64,000 nucleotides of DNA from Phytophthora colocasiae (GCA_018806915.1 JAGKQI010000043.1:434001-498000); one strand, 5' to 3'. Numbered from the stretch's first letter, positions 10,501-21,139 are shown. Notes: generated from the letters alone by a model not told the origin. A program made the numbers and translations.

Positions 10501-12113
10501 TCGAGAAATCCTGAGTTCGAGCATAAGGCAGCGCAAGTGAGCCTGAAGGAACTTCTTGATACGGCTCAAAACCGTGAAATTGTGGCTACCATGGTCGAGA
10601 ACAATATGACCGTGGCACAATCCGCAGTGAAGATGTACTCGTGGAACAAGGACTTGCAAGGACTTGTCAAGAAGCTACAGCTTGGAGACAAGGTTCCGCA
10701 TTACTCGCTAGATCATGGCGTGCTGTATTATCAGACGCGTGAAGATGAGAGTCCTAGATTGTACATTCCCGATGACGAAGATCTGAAGAATCGAGTCATT
10801 TGTGAGAACCACGATGCAGTAACGGCAGGCCACCCAGGGTATTACAAGACCTATGTCGCAGTACGTGAGAAGTACTATTGGCCGAAGATGATGAAGTATA
10901 TTCAGCGCTATGTGAACACTTGTGAAATGTGTCAGCGCAACAAAGCGAGGCAGGTGAAGCCTCCCGGATTACTTCAACCGCTGGAGATACCACGAGGTAG
11001 ATGGGTCGACATTTCAATGGATTTCATTGTGTCTCTACCTCCCAGCAAGGATGGTTTGAATGCCATCATGGTCATTGTGGATCGATTGACCAAGCGTGCA
11101 AAGTTTATTGCTACGCAGACGACAGACAGCGCAGAGGATATTGCGAATGTTTTCATGAAGAGTTATGTAAGAGATCATGGCCTTCCGAAGACGATTGTGT
11201 CTGATCGTGACTCCAAATTTACGTCTAAGTTTTGGCAGGCTGTTATCACTGCTATGGGAACGCAGCATAACCTGTCATCGGCATTTAGGCCGCAGACGGA
11301 TGGACAAACGGAACGTACAAACCGTTTTATCGGAGATTATCTCCGAGGTGTTATCAACCCAGCCCAGAATGATTGGGATGAGTTTCTTCATTTGGCAGAG
11401 TTCGCCTATAATCGGCGATTGCATGCTACGATTGGCATGTCACCATTTGAAGCGGATCTAGGATATATTCCATATATGCCCGACGATATCGCGGCAGATC
11501 CGGAGTTTAAGAAGTTGGAGAAAGCAGCAAAGAGTTTCTACTCCGACAGGAAGCCTTCCTCAAGGTCGCGCAAGACCGTATGAGTGAAGCACAGGAGCGC
11601 ATGAAGCATTATTACGACAGGAACAGACTTGTCCAAGACTTCAAAATTGGCGACATGGTGCTACTAGATGGGAAGAATTTGGATATCCGTCATAAGGGGT
11701 ACGCACAGTCGAAGAAGTTAGCTCCGAGGTTCATTGGACCATTCCCGGTCCAGAAGAAGGTATCTCGAGACTCGTATGAGTTGGGATTATCGAAGAACCT
11801 GAAGTTGCATCCAATTTTCCATACATCACTGTTGAAGCCGTACCGCAAGGACCCGAAGCGCAGGCAAAAGGTGAACAAGGTTGTGTTAGCCGATGGAACT
11901 GAAGGGCAACTGGTCGAAGCCGTGATTAACCACCGTAAGTACAAGGGGAAGCCGCAGTACAAGGTTTGGTGGTTAGGCGAGACCAAGAAGGAGGCCACAT
12001 GGGAACCTGTTGAGAATCTGAAACAGATCCCTGGTCTCATCGACCTCTATTGGAAGTCCAAGAAGAGAGAATCCTTTCTAGGGGAGGCTCTTTCTCGAAG
12101 GGAGGTCATGTGA
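7580..12113 (+). CDS. Gypsy element 1 gag-pol polyprotein (five single-base frame breaks)
   Basis: The ATG at 7580 starts gag (coiled, Gln-rich, then a retrotrans_gag core with ELWIFATEQYY). The fused frame continues through a CCHC knuckle (CRNCGKFGHISPDC, about 8400), protease (FIDNGSS), reverse transcriptase (YFDDIYVY near 9710), RNase H (RMDASNFAIGG near 10165), integrase (HHCC finger with CEMCQRNK; SMDFIVSLP, VSDRDSKF, DGQTERTNR) and a C-terminal chromodomain (YKVWWLGETKKEATWEP). The frame shifts at about 8263, 8805, 9299, 10036 and 11531. In each case one missing base in a short A, C or G run accounts for the shift. Gag and pol seem to be one continuous frame, unlike gypsy element 2. Confidence 0.9.
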
Positions 12114-12620
12114 CGGAATGCTGTCGATAGCACTCCGTCGGCATTGAAGTGCAAGTTGATGCACTGTAGTGCAATCTACATATCTCTACATGTACCCACT
12201 TTGTGATTGGCTAAAACTAGATTCTGGTATTATGCCATTGTGGTTTACGCCATTCAGCTGAGACATTGAGAGAGTCTCATTGGCTGAAATTCGAGAAGGT
12301 TCTCGAAGCTTGATTATGGGACGCCCAGGAGTCAAGTCAACATTGCTACGTGGAAGTTTATAGGAAAATCATTGGTAGATAGCCAAATCAGAAGATAGGA
12401 AAAGATAGGCTCTAGGATACATTCTACTGGATTTTTGAGAGAGAGCTCTGTGAGCCACCAGTTAGCTTAGGACCGTAAGAGTCTTCCTCATTTCAATTCA
12501 CTTTTCAATTTACCAACAACCTCTCAGTGGCCCACCAACTGGTCACGCCTCCCTGGGTCTTCGCTCCGCCGTCCAAGTCCGGCCTCCGCTTCCTCGCCCC
12601 CGCGCGCCTACTGTGTTACA
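12109..12620 (+). repeat. 3' LTR of gypsy element 1
   Basis: 512 bases matching 6344-6855. The gag-pol stop TGA lies at its first bases. Confidence 0.96.
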
Positions 12621-12625
12621 CAGTG
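12621..12625. repeat. Target site duplication CAGTG (right)
   Basis: Second copy of the 5-bp duplication. The kinase gene sequence resumes here with GAGTATCTGCAG (EYLQ). Confidence 0.95.
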
Positions 12626-13452
12626 AGTATCTGCAGGGGAAACACCTGGCTTACGACAGTCTTGTGTTTGAGAAAGCTATCTCGAAAGGAGCATCGGGTG
12701 AAGTCTGGTTTTGCGACTACAATAAACAAAAAGTGGCGGTGAAAAGGCTTTTACAGACGAAACATCAAAAAGCTCAACACGTACAGGCATTCGCAGAGGA
12801 AATTGAGCTGAGTGCCAGCCTGGTTCACCCACATATTGTGGAGTTTATTGGTGTGGCATGGAATACTTTGAACAATTTAGTAATGGTGATGGAGTATTTG
12901 CCGATGGGGAATTTACAACGGTATCTCAAGGTGATGTTGTCGTGGTCAAAAGACAAACTCTACATGGCTCTTGGCATTGCGCAAGCCCTCGAGTATCTAC
13001 ACGGACGCTCTTCGCCAATAATCCACCGAGATCTCAAGTCCAGTAACATTTTACTGACGAATGAATTGAAGCCAAAGCTGATCGATTTTGGAGTGAGTCG
13101 AGGGAAAATGGACCTTACGATGACTGGAGGAATAGGAACGCCATACTGGACAGCACCAGAAGTACTTGAAGGCAAACGATACAGCGAGCAGGCAGATATT
13201 TACTCGTTCGGTGTAGTATTATCGGAGCTTGACACGGGTAAAGCTCCGTATTGTGACGCAGTGACGGAACATGGTGGAATGCCGAAACCGTTCTACATTC
13301 TACAGGACGTTATGGCAGGTCGATTACGTCCTACATTCTCCCAAGACTGTCCTCTACGTATCAAAAGTCTTGGTTTGGCATGTCTTGCACTTGATGCAAC
13401 ACGAAGACCGACAGCAGAAAAACTAGTCCAAATATTACTCCAACAAGACTAA
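12626..13452 (+). pseudogene. Receptor-like TKL kinase 1, 3' part (kinase domain)
   Basis: This continues the frame left at 6343: ...LLGS joins EYLQGKHLAYDSLVFEKA, matching LLDSKHLQGKRIPYDSVVLERA in the paralogue at 16-18 kb. All kinase motifs are intact: KGASGEVW glycine loop, VAVKRLL lysine, HRDLKSSNILL catalytic loop, LIDFGVSR, GTPYWTAPEVLEG, and the C-lobe DIYSFGVVLSELDTG. The domain would be active if expressed. The 3' LTR upstream could act as a promoter for a soluble kinase fragment (inference). The stop is only 31 bp from the convergent gene on the minus strand. Confidence 0.92.
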
Positions 13453-13483
13453 TACTGTAAAATCCTAAATGAATCAAGATTTG

Positions 13484-15499
13484 TTAATCTGCTACTTGCA
13501 ACATTGCTACCACTTGCGCTGCAGTAGGTCGTCGAGACGGATCGTGTTGGCAGCAGGCGACACCAATGCGACGAATACGAGGTGGGCAATCACGCGAGAA
13601 ACTAGGACGCAACATACCAGCCATGACGTCTGTCAAAATCTGGAACGGTTTTAGTTTTTTGCCGTCGGATGTCAATGCGTCGTGGTAAGGAAGTTTCCCG
13701 GTGTCCAATTCCGACAAAACCACTCCAAACGAGTACAAATCCGCTTGTTCCGTGTAAATCTTGCCTTCCAAGACCTCTGGCGCTGTCCAGTACGGCGTAC
13801 CAACCCCAGCAGTCATCGAGTGTTCCTGTCGAATGCGACTCACTCCAAAATCAATCAACTTCGCCTCTAGCTGGTTGGTCAAAAGGACGTTCTTGGACTT
13901 GAGGTCGCGGTGGATCAACGGAGGCGATCGGGAGTGCAGATACTCCAGCGCACGACTGACACCCAGAGCAATACCGATTTTATCTCGAGACCAGGTTAAT
14001 AAATCCGAATTCTGGGCTAAAAACGCCTGCAGGTCTCCTGTAGGGAAGAACTCGAGCGCCATCACCAAGTTGTTGAGACTATTCCACGCGACGCCAATGA
14101 AAGTGACGATGTTCGGATGGATTAAACTGGCGCTAAGTTCGATCTCCTGTGCGAACTCCTCCACTTCATCAGCGCGGTGAGTTTTCGCTTGTAACAGCCG
14201 CTTGACAGCCACTTGCTGTCCTTGGAACTCTCCCAACCATACTTCACCGCACGCTCCTTTCGATAGAGATCGCTTGAGTTCAAGACTATCGAAGGGAATA
14301 CGTTTTCCAACCAGGAATTCACTTTTTAGGAGGATTTGCAGCGTGGAATTCGACCCGGAATCGAAATCGCTGGCTGAATTGGAACTTCGCAAGAACTTGA
14401 TGGTCTTGTCGATACCTCGGTGAGAAACTGATAAAGTATCGTCGAGGGTTGGAGCCACAGACGTATCCAGAGTAAAATCGCTCTCATGTGGCTTATCGTC
14501 TTTGAAACTCGGTGAGCGACACGCTTCTAAGCCGATGAGGGAGTTTTCGAGTGCATCCGCTTCAACGTTGCGTCGTCTTCTCTTCACTAGCACAACCAGA
14601 GCCAAGAGGGCGATAACAACTAATACACCAGCAATAGGAGCGATCACCGCCACTTTGAATCCGCCACTATCGAGTGTACCTGACTTTGAATATTTCTCCT
14701 TCAGCCAGCGAGACACCCAGGGGGAGCCTTGTACCTTTACCCTCGCATCTTGGATCCATGGTTTGTTTTCAATGTCGGCCTCCAGGTAACAAGGCAACAC
14801 TAGAGATCCGTAACCTTCGTTCTTTTTAGCCGTCGGACACTCATTATACGTCGCTTCTTGGTCCATATCTACCGTGTGGACTGCAGCCACAGCGTATGAT
14901 ACGCCGTTACCGTCATCTTCCCATTGATGCAATCGTATCCAAGGTGTTGGAACAACCTTCGGGTTTCCTCCGGTCATCCACATAGAGAGATGGAAATTGC
15001 TCTCGTCATTGAAATCCTGAACGACACAGCGAGCAGCCGTGCGCATTTGATCCCCGTTGCAATGAAAGTTAGAGAAGCTCGTGATGTTTTTGAACTTAGG
15101 ATGTTTGCACTGCTTCTCTGTACAGTTCACAGCGTTGAATTGGGGCAATGGCACTGCCAATTGCGTCATGGAGTAGCCATTGATAGGCCAGATCTGAACG
15201 ACCTCATTGTTGATCGTCACGACGAAGCCAGAGTCCCACAACAAGGCGCGCTGGGCGATTCCCGAGAGCTTGTCCCACTCGAGATTGAGTTCGTCGAGGC
15301 GGTTCTGAAAGGGGTCCGGTAGAGATAAGGCATGGAGTTTGGGGGTGGAATCACCAGCTTGATCGCGTAGATACAACTGTCTGGCCAGGTCCGAGTTGGT
15401 GCCGTCAAAAGCAAAGTATGTGTCATTGGTGGGCAGCAGAGCGTCGTCGGTCGAAAGACGTCGAGTACTCATGGTTGGTAGGAGAGAGAAGAAAAGCAA
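13484..15499 (-). CDS. Receptor-like TKL kinase 2
   Basis: The 671-codon frame holds an ectodomain (NSDLARQLYLRDQAGDS, LSGIAQRALLWDSGF, conserved cysteines), one TM helix at about residues 280-306 (VAVIAPIAGVLVVIALLALVVLV) and a kinase at about 410-665 with KGACGEVW, VAVKRLL, HRDLKSKNVLL, LIDFGVSR and GTPYWTAPEVL. The first ATG is at 15472 and lacks a signal peptide. The preceding sequence is a long pyrimidine tract ending in ATGAG, which looks like a 3' splice site. A first exon coding a signal peptide probably lies further upstream (15500-15750), and the true start is unresolved. Confidence 0.9.
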   Translation of the reverse strand: MLFFSLLPTMSTRRLSTDDALLPTNDTYFAFDGTNSDLARQLYLRDQAGDSTPKLHALSLPDPFQNRLDELNLEWDKLSGIAQRALLWDSGFVVTINNEVVQIWPINGYSMTQLAVPLPQFNAVNCTEKQCKHPKFKNITSFSNFHCNGDQMRTAARCVVQDFNDESNFHLSMWMTGGNPKVVPTPWIRLHQWEDDGNGVSYAVAAVHTVDMDQEATYNECPTAKKNEGYGSLVLPCYLEADIENKPWIQDARVKVQGSPWVSRWLKEKYSKSGTLDSGGFKVAVIAPIAGVLVVIALLALVVLVKRRRRNVEADALENSLIGLEACRSPSFKDDKPHESDFTLDTSVAPTLDDTLSVSHRGIDKTIKFLRSSNSASDFDSGSNSTLQILLKSEFLVGKRIPFDSLELKRSLSKGACGEVWLGEFQGQQVAVKRLLQAKTHRADEVEEFAQEIELSASLIHPNIVTFIGVAWNSLNNLVMALEFFPTGDLQAFLAQNSDLLTWSRDKIGIALGVSRALEYLHSRSPPLIHRDLKSKNVLLTNQLEAKLIDFGVSRIRQEHSMTAGVGTPYWTAPEVLEGKIYTEQADLYSFGVVLSELDTGKLPYHDALTSDGKKLKPFQILTDVMAGMLRPSFSRDCPPRIRRIGVACCQHDPSRRPTAAQVVAMLQVAD

Positions 15500-16035
15500 A
15501 GTGAAAGGGCTCTACGAGAGGACCTACAAGAGTTTCCGTTTTCCAACGGATCAGTGCTCAGCACCACGCAAGACACGACGTAAGCCCATTGCTGGTCAGT
15601 ATCGACCGTTGCAGCGGACGGACTGAAGCTGTGGAGAACGGTTAGTAAGAGAACCCGTTCTCTTGAGGTCTTAGCGTTACTGTTACTGTACTGCATCCAA
15701 CGGCTTGCATCCAAGTCGCTTGTCGTTTTGTGCTCCACTTGACTGAACCTGACCAGACAGTTAAGGAGTGCTGAGTCTGCAATAACGATTCAATTTACAT
15801 TTAAACATCATATTGTCATACTGGATCCGTACAAGTGCTGTTCGATCCAAACAAACACTATTTAAACAACTTGCTAACTACCAGTTACTAATGGGTACAT
15901 CTTGTGATATCTCTTCTATAGACGACTGACCCCGTTACCACTGCACGTCAAGTCGCGCTCCTTTAGCCAACGATTTTCCAGTCGGGACTTCCACTTGACA
16001 TTCATTTGCGTATTTACCTCGTACTCTGTAGGCCA
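15500..16035. promoter_or_regulatory. Divergent intergenic region between TKL kinases 2 and 3
   Basis: 536 bases shared by two oppositely oriented receptor kinase genes. It should contain both promoters and perhaps the signal-peptide exon of kinase 2. The middle (about 15780-15900) is AT-rich. No specific element was identified. Confidence 0.4.
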
Positions 16036-17997
16036 ATGTGGTCGACTCGTAACCTTCAAGTGCTGCTCGCAATCGTTTTGCCAGTCGCTCAAGCTCAAAC
16101 CGTGACGTTCCGGAGTCTGGAAGAGATTTCTTCTGCCTCCAGTTCACTCCCGTCGTCCGACTACATATTCAATGGGTCCGACTCGGACATTGCCAGACAA
16201 CTCTATATCCGCCACAAAGCAGGAGACAATGACAACCAAGTGGAACTCACGACCGTCCCCAGTGCAGTGACCGACCGTCTTGACTCCATCAACGTCGACT
16301 TTAATTCACTCCCTGGTCTCGTTCAACGTGCAGTACTCTGGGACACTGGCTTTGCCATTGCACCAGGAAATATTCCGGTGCAAGTCTACCCCATGAACAA
16401 CCGAACGATGGATAACATCGCCATTCCGAAATGGGAGGTCTCTGGAGTGCAGTGTACCTTTACCAACTGCTCCCAGCCGAATGATGTGACTGCTTACTAT
16501 TCCCGCACTTGCACTGGTTATCAAATGCTCAATACTTCGCACTGTGTGGTGGATGTCTTTGAAGATTCGGGTGATGCTACGTATCTGGGGAACATGTGGG
16601 CCAATGGAGGGGATCCAGATGTGGCTCCCCAAATTGAACTGAGAGATCACGCGTGGTCCGAGAACATTTCAGCATTCGGTGGGGTGACAAAGTTCTCCGT
16701 CTACGTTGTTCACACGGTGCCGAGTGCAGAGGAAGCTGCATGGGGACAATGTCCTGATGAATATGGTGCAGTGAGCATTCCGTGTGCCAGACGGGACCAA
16801 TTCACGGACGAGTTCATGGCGGAAAACACGACAATACCCACTGGAAGTGCGTGGGTGACGACGTGGTTAGAAGAGGAATTCAGTGAAGGTTCGGGATTCG
16901 ATAAGCTGTTACTGATCCCGATCATTTTGGGAGTTCTTGTTGTCATTGGAGCGATTCTCGGTTGGTTCTTATGGAAACGGAAATCGAAGAGAGCGCAGAA
17001 ATCGCCAAACCCCGGTTACGACCTCGAAACGGACCAGTATTTGGCTCTCGGTACGCCCAAGATGGTTCTAGGACCTACTGGTTTAACCACCCAGGGCTCC
17101 ACCCTCTCCAGTCAGCACTACGAGAGTGCAGGATCCAACAAGACGCTGAAGATCCTTCTGGACAGTAAACACCTCCAGGGTAAACGTATTCCGTACGACA
17201 GTGTCGTACTGGAGAGAGCTGTGTCCAAGGGGGCGTCAGGGGAAGTCTGGATCTGCGAGTACAACGGACAGAAAGTGGCGGCTAAACGACTACTGCAGAC
17301 CAAAGAGCAAACGGCCGAGAAAGTGCAGGCTTTCGCTGCTGAGATCGAACTCAGCGCCAGTCTCGTCCACCCGCACATCGTCGAGTTCATCGGTGTGGCT
17401 TGGAACAGCCTCAACAACTTAACGATGGTGCTCGAGTTCTTCCCCATGGGCAACTTGCAGGATTATCTACAGAAGAACTCGGACTTGTTGTCGTGGGCGA
17501 GGGACAAAATCCACATGGCCATTGGCGTCGCCCAGGCGCTCGAGTACCTGCACGCTCGCGAACCGCCTCTCATCCATCGCGACCTCAAATCGAACAACAT
17601 TTTATTAACGGACAAACTATCGCCGAAGCTGATTGACTTTGGCGTAAGTCGTGACACCGTCGACCTTACAATGACTGCAGGAGTGGGGACGCCATATTGG
17701 ACAGCCCCGGAGATCCTGGAGGGGAAGAGATACACAGAGCAGGCGGACATTTACTCATTCGGGGTGGTTCTAACCGAATTGGACACGGGTGCGATCCCGT
17801 ACTCGGACGCAGCTACGGAGAACGGAGGCAAACCTAAACCGTTCCAGATCCTGCAGGACGTCATGGCAGGAAAACTCCGCCCGACATTCTCTCAAGACTG
17901 TCCACTGAGGATCAAGAAGGTCGGATTGGCTTGTTTGTCTTTGGACCCGATGGATCGACCGACAGCCAAGGAATTGGTGAGGGAACTGCAAGGGTAA
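16036..17997 (+). CDS. Receptor-like TKL kinase 3 (intact)
   Basis: The start at 16036 gives a signal peptide (MWSTRNLQVLLAIVLPVAQA); an ATG-open extension to 16006 is less likely. The 653-residue product has the family ectodomain (DSDIARQLYIRHKAGDN, LPGLVQRAVLWDTGF, N-glycosylation sites, paired cysteines) and a TM helix at about 287-312 (LLLIPIILGVLVVIGAILGW). A juxtamembrane linker leads to a complete kinase at about 390-650: KGASGEVW, AAKRLLQ, HRDLKSNNILL, LIDFGVSRD, GTPYWTAPEILEG. It is probably a plasma-membrane Ser/Thr receptor kinase with unknown ligand. It is the best intact reference for the array and the closest paralogue of split kinase 1. Confidence 0.95.
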   Translation: MWSTRNLQVLLAIVLPVAQAQTVTFRSLEEISSASSSLPSSDYIFNGSDSDIARQLYIRHKAGDNDNQVELTTVPSAVTDRLDSINVDFNSLPGLVQRAVLWDTGFAIAPGNIPVQVYPMNNRTMDNIAIPKWEVSGVQCTFTNCSQPNDVTAYYSRTCTGYQMLNTSHCVVDVFEDSGDATYLGNMWANGGDPDVAPQIELRDHAWSENISAFGGVTKFSVYVVHTVPSAEEAAWGQCPDEYGAVSIPCARRDQFTDEFMAENTTIPTGSAWVTTWLEEEFSEGSGFDKLLLIPIILGVLVVIGAILGWFLWKRKSKRAQKSPNPGYDLETDQYLALGTPKMVLGPTGLTTQGSTLSSQHYESAGSNKTLKILLDSKHLQGKRIPYDSVVLERAVSKGASGEVWICEYNGQKVAAKRLLQTKEQTAEKVQAFAAEIELSASLVHPHIVEFIGVAWNSLNNLTMVLEFFPMGNLQDYLQKNSDLLSWARDKIHMAIGVAQALEYLHAREPPLIHRDLKSNNILLTDKLSPKLIDFGVSRDTVDLTMTAGVGTPYWTAPEILEGKRYTEQADIYSFGVVLTELDTGAIPYSDAATENGGKPKPFQILQDVMAGKLRPTFSQDCPLRIKKVGLACLSLDPMDRPTAKELVRELQG

Positions 17998-18188
17998 GAA
18001 TCAGTATGGCTTTCATGAGCCACAAATCTTCGTTCCAAGTTGAAGTGGAGGTAATACAGAGCTGTGATTGGTCCGTTCGTGGCTGATGGAAATTCAGTTT
18101 TGGCAGCCACTTTTTAGTGTAGGTCTCCTTATCTGCGAGTTTACAGCAAGTTACGATTCTTAACCATTTGACGTTTTTCAGGAGCAAC

Positions 18189-19387
18189 ATGAAGCGGAAA
18201 GTCATTGTATTGACATGGTTGTTGTTGCTAGTACAAAGTTGTAAAGGTTGGAATCGGCCTAACTCGTGCGGAGACGGATCGGAGGGAAACGTTTATTGAC
18301 TTCATCACTGGTTTCAGCCTCAGGGAGTGCGGATGAAGGGGTAACTTCGGACTTCGCTCAGCGGTTCTATGATCAGTACCAAGCAGGAGAAGAGATCGAT
18401 CAAATGGAGATAAAATCCGTGCCAGAAGCTGTCCAAGCGAGACTTGAAAACGTGTCGTTGGAGTTCCAAGACCTCCCAGGATTGATGCAACGTGCAGTTC
18501 TGTGGGATTCGGGATTCGTCGTTACCCAGGACGACCAGGCCGTGCAAGTGTGGACGATAGGTGGTTCGACCATGACAGACATTGCAGTTGCTACCAGTGA
18601 GTTCGAAGCTACTGGCTGCCAGAGTTTGTCCTGCACTGAAGCAAACGGTGAAGAGGTTCAGATGTACTCAACTTGCAGTCAAGGCCCGAATCAGATGCTC
18701 TCGGCCTCAAAGTGCGTCGTGGAAGAGTTTGAAAGTGACAGAAGCTCTAATACCGGCAAGATGTGGTCCACTGGCGGGAATTCTAGTTCCATTCCAGACA
18801 TCCGAGTGGTCACGAATTCAGGAACAACGGAATGCGGCTGCGAATACTCAATCTACTCGATCCAAACAGCAACTTCAAACGAACCAAGAACAACGGAGGA
18901 ATGCCCCGTTGGAGATTGGACTAGTTCACTGTCAATCCCTTGTTACGGGAACACCAGCGTCCCAGACTCAATCAGAGCTCAAATGGAACCCCCGAACGGA
19001 TCGGACTGGGTAACAGAGTGGATCTCAGAGTATGGGAAATCGTCGACGACATCAAACTCGTCTGGATCAGCCTCGATGACATCGGAATCATCAGGAAAGG
19101 GCTCAACATCGGCGACAACTGAGTCTGGGAAAGAAAGTGGAGGAGGTTTCAGTTTATGGTGGTTGCTGCTCATTCTACTGATCATTCTACTATTGATCAT
19201 CGCAGCAATTGTTGCCTGCAAGCACTGTCATCGACTGAGCCGCTTCCGTTCTCCACCAGACAACACGACGTACATCTTTGTCGGTGGTCGAATGTGGGCG
19301 GTGCAAGACGAGAGTCCCAGTCGAGGTGCTGGATACTGGCTTCGATTCGCCAATTGGTGTAGGAAAACCTTCAACTTCTTCGAGTAA
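18189..19387 (+). CDS. Receptor-like membrane protein without kinase domain (ectodomain family), one intron
   Basis: Exon 1 (18189-18240) codes a signal peptide (MKRKVIVLTWLLLLVQS). A 77-nt intron with donor GTAAAG and acceptor TTTCAG (18241-18317) joins in phase to SSGSADEG. The ectodomain follows the array pattern (SDFAQRFYDQYQAGEE, LPGLMQRAVLWDSGF, NGSDWVTEW). It is followed by a Ser/Thr/Gly-rich stalk, one TM helix (LWWLLLILLIILLLIIAAIVA) and a tail of about 50 residues (ending KTFNFFE) with no kinase. No lesion is seen, so this looks like a genuine kinase-less receptor. It could act as a co-receptor or decoy, or partner the kinase-only gene 79 bp downstream (inference). Confidence 0.85.
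18241..18317 (+). other. Intron of the kinase-less receptor gene
   Basis: 77 nt, GTAAAG...TTTCAG, with a TTGAC branch-point-like motif near 18295. Splicing joins a signal peptide in one frame to the ectodomain in another with matching phase. Confidence 0.7.
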
Positions 19388-19466
19388 TTCAACTCCTCAA
19401 ATCTCATGAAACCTTTCCAGCAAAAAAGAGAGTGAAGGATTTTTTAAGGTTAGTGGGTTCTTAAAT

Positions 19467-20150
19467 ATGTGGAGGAAGAACACAGTCGCCCCTTTCAAGT
19501 GTTTGTTGTGTTCCAGTTTCATTTGCGCCACCAAGATGTCAAGTGGAAGCTCCAGCAGCTTCAATATGGGGCTTTTAGTGCCAATTATTGGCGTTGCAAT
19601 ACTGCTTCTCCTCGGATGCATTTGCTGCTGCTGGATGCGCCGACAGTGGCAAAACTCGGACGAAGACGTCTACAGCGACACGGTCACGATCACCTTCGGT
19701 CCGTCGAGCGAAACGAGCGACATCGTAAGCTCCAGAACACTGCAAACCACCGGGGAAGAGACTTTCTCCTCCCGTCGTGTTCCTCCTTGAGAAGCGTACG
19801 AACTGGACTCCGATTCGGGGCCAAAGTACGTTTGGAGGATCCTCCAGGAAGATCGCAATTTATCCAGAAAGAGAATTCCCTACAAGGAGATCAAACTCCG
19901 TCAAAGATTAGCCAAGAGTCAAACGAGAGAAGTTCGACTTGGTGTGTACCAGAATCTACCGGTGGTAGTGAAGAGGCTGCTGACGTCCAAACGTTCACAC
20001 CTTTTCCACGTTCAAGAATTCATCTACCAGATCCAGATCCGTTCGACGCTAACTCACCCCAACATTGTAACTCTAGTCGGTGTAGCATGGAATAGCGTGT
20101 CGGACGCTATGCTGGTCATGGAGCATTATCAGCTGGGAGATCTGTTCACC
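19467..20150 (+). pseudogene. Ectodomain-less TKL pseudokinase, 5' part (TM and N-lobe), split by hAT
   Basis: From the ATG at 19467 or more likely 19536 (MSSGSSSSFNMGLL), a TM helix (VPIIGVAILLLLGCICCCW) is followed by an acidic juxtamembrane segment. A TGA at 19788-19790 interrupts the frame, which then continues EAYELDSDSGPKYVWRILQE into the kinase N-lobe (RIPYKEIKLRQRL, VVVKRLL, HPNIVTLVGVAWNS, YQLGDL). The glycine loop is replaced by AKSQTREV. The frame is cut at 20150 by an insertion and resumes at 21148. The early TGA and the insertion make the copy non-functional as it stands. Confidence 0.82.
20143..20150. repeat. Target site duplication CTGTTCAC (left)
   Basis: An 8-bp direct repeat, with the second copy at 21140-21147, bounds the hAT-like insertion. 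Confidence 0.88.
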
Positions 20151-21139
20151 AGGCCTTGTCCAATTCAGTATTACACGGAATTGGCTGTAGTTGCTGCAGT
20201 AGTAATAATCTCAATACAAACACGCTGCAATAATAAAAGCGGCCGCAATAACTGCAATATGAATTAATGCTCCTGCTCGCTACCAACTGATGCCAATGTC
20301 GTTACATCCCACATATTCCTGTTCGCACGAAGAAACATGACGAGTTCAAAATTCGCTGGGAGCATACAAGTGCGTTGGGGGGTGAGCACAAGCTTGCACT
20401 GTGAAAAAAAAACGCTCACATGCATTCGAAGTCGGCGGCAGTTCCTTCAACAGCAGACTGTAGTTGGCACGACTGGGACGCTTGTTTGGCCCAGCAAGAA
20501 GAATCCGCGCGTAGTCATCTTGGCGTTTCTTGCGCTTGTCTTCACACTTCGCCACCTCGAATGCCTTCACCGCATCTGCCTCAGCCTTTGAAAGCGTGCC
20601 ACCGTTGATCACTTTGACGGCTGCCGCTTCAAATATAGGAGAGTGGACTATACTAGCGTTCGCGTTAAGCTGGGCACGCATCGTGGGGTACTCGCTAATA
20701 ACCGAGTCAAAAAGCAGGCGGACATCCGCCAAATCGATATCGTCGCACTGCAGCTTCTTAGTGATGCTCTGGAACTTCTTCATGTGCTCCAGCAGCTCGA
20801 GGAGCTTGCGATGTGCTGCTCCTTCGTCATTGTTTAGACTGAGCGGGAGTTTTTGAGAATGAAAAGGTCACCATGCAAAAGGATTCGTACGTGTCCAGTG
20901 ATTTAAGGTAGTTAGGTGGTCAGTATGGAGTATAATGAACGCAAAAGAGCTGGATTCTCGGGTTAGGACGTCCATCAGTTCAATTGTGTCTTGCCATTGC
21001 TATGCAAGCACTTATGTTATATTGTATTGCAATTTTCGAGAAATATCATATTTTATTTTTTGTGAATATCCCAGTAATCCGTTTTTTTATTTTTAGAAAC
21101 TGATTTTATCGATACTGAAATTTTTTATTCAGACCCCTG
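20151..21139 (-). mobile_element. hAT-superfamily element, 989 bp, truncated
   Basis: Eight-bp target duplication, termini starting CAGGCC and (on the other strand) CAGGGG, and a remnant transposase C-terminus on the minus strand together indicate hAT. It is too short to be autonomous. It carries A/T-rich ends (20200-20240 and 21000-21130). Confidence 0.82.
20346..20783 (-). pseudogene. hAT transposase C-terminal fragment
   Basis: A 145-codon frame ending in LLLKELPPTSNACERFFFTVQ, the 'PPTSNxCERFFS' signature of the hAT C-terminal dimerisation domain. Upstream it reads ISEYPTMRAQLNANASIVHSP, as in oomycete hAT transposases. The N-terminal zinc finger and catalytic core are absent. Confidence 0.78.

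Larger units (their letters stand above)
6344..12620 (+). mobile_element. Ty3/gypsy chromovirus, full length 6277 bp, very recent insertion
   Basis: Two 512-bp LTRs that appear identical on reading flank a 5.25-kb interior. It codes gag, protease, reverse transcriptase, RNase H, integrase and a chromodomain on the plus strand. Flanking CAGTG duplications mark the insertion inside the kinase gene. The base after the 5' LTR begins TAGTAGCGC, without the usual TGG of a tRNA primer site, so the priming mechanism is unclear. A purine-rich tract (GAAGGGAGGTCA) precedes the 3' LTR. The interior frame is interrupted only by five single-base losses. Confidence 0.96.

Noticed and set aside
10027..11583. 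Separate integrase gene in gypsy element 1
   Set aside because: It is the continuation of one gag-pol frame after a one-base loss, not an independent gene.
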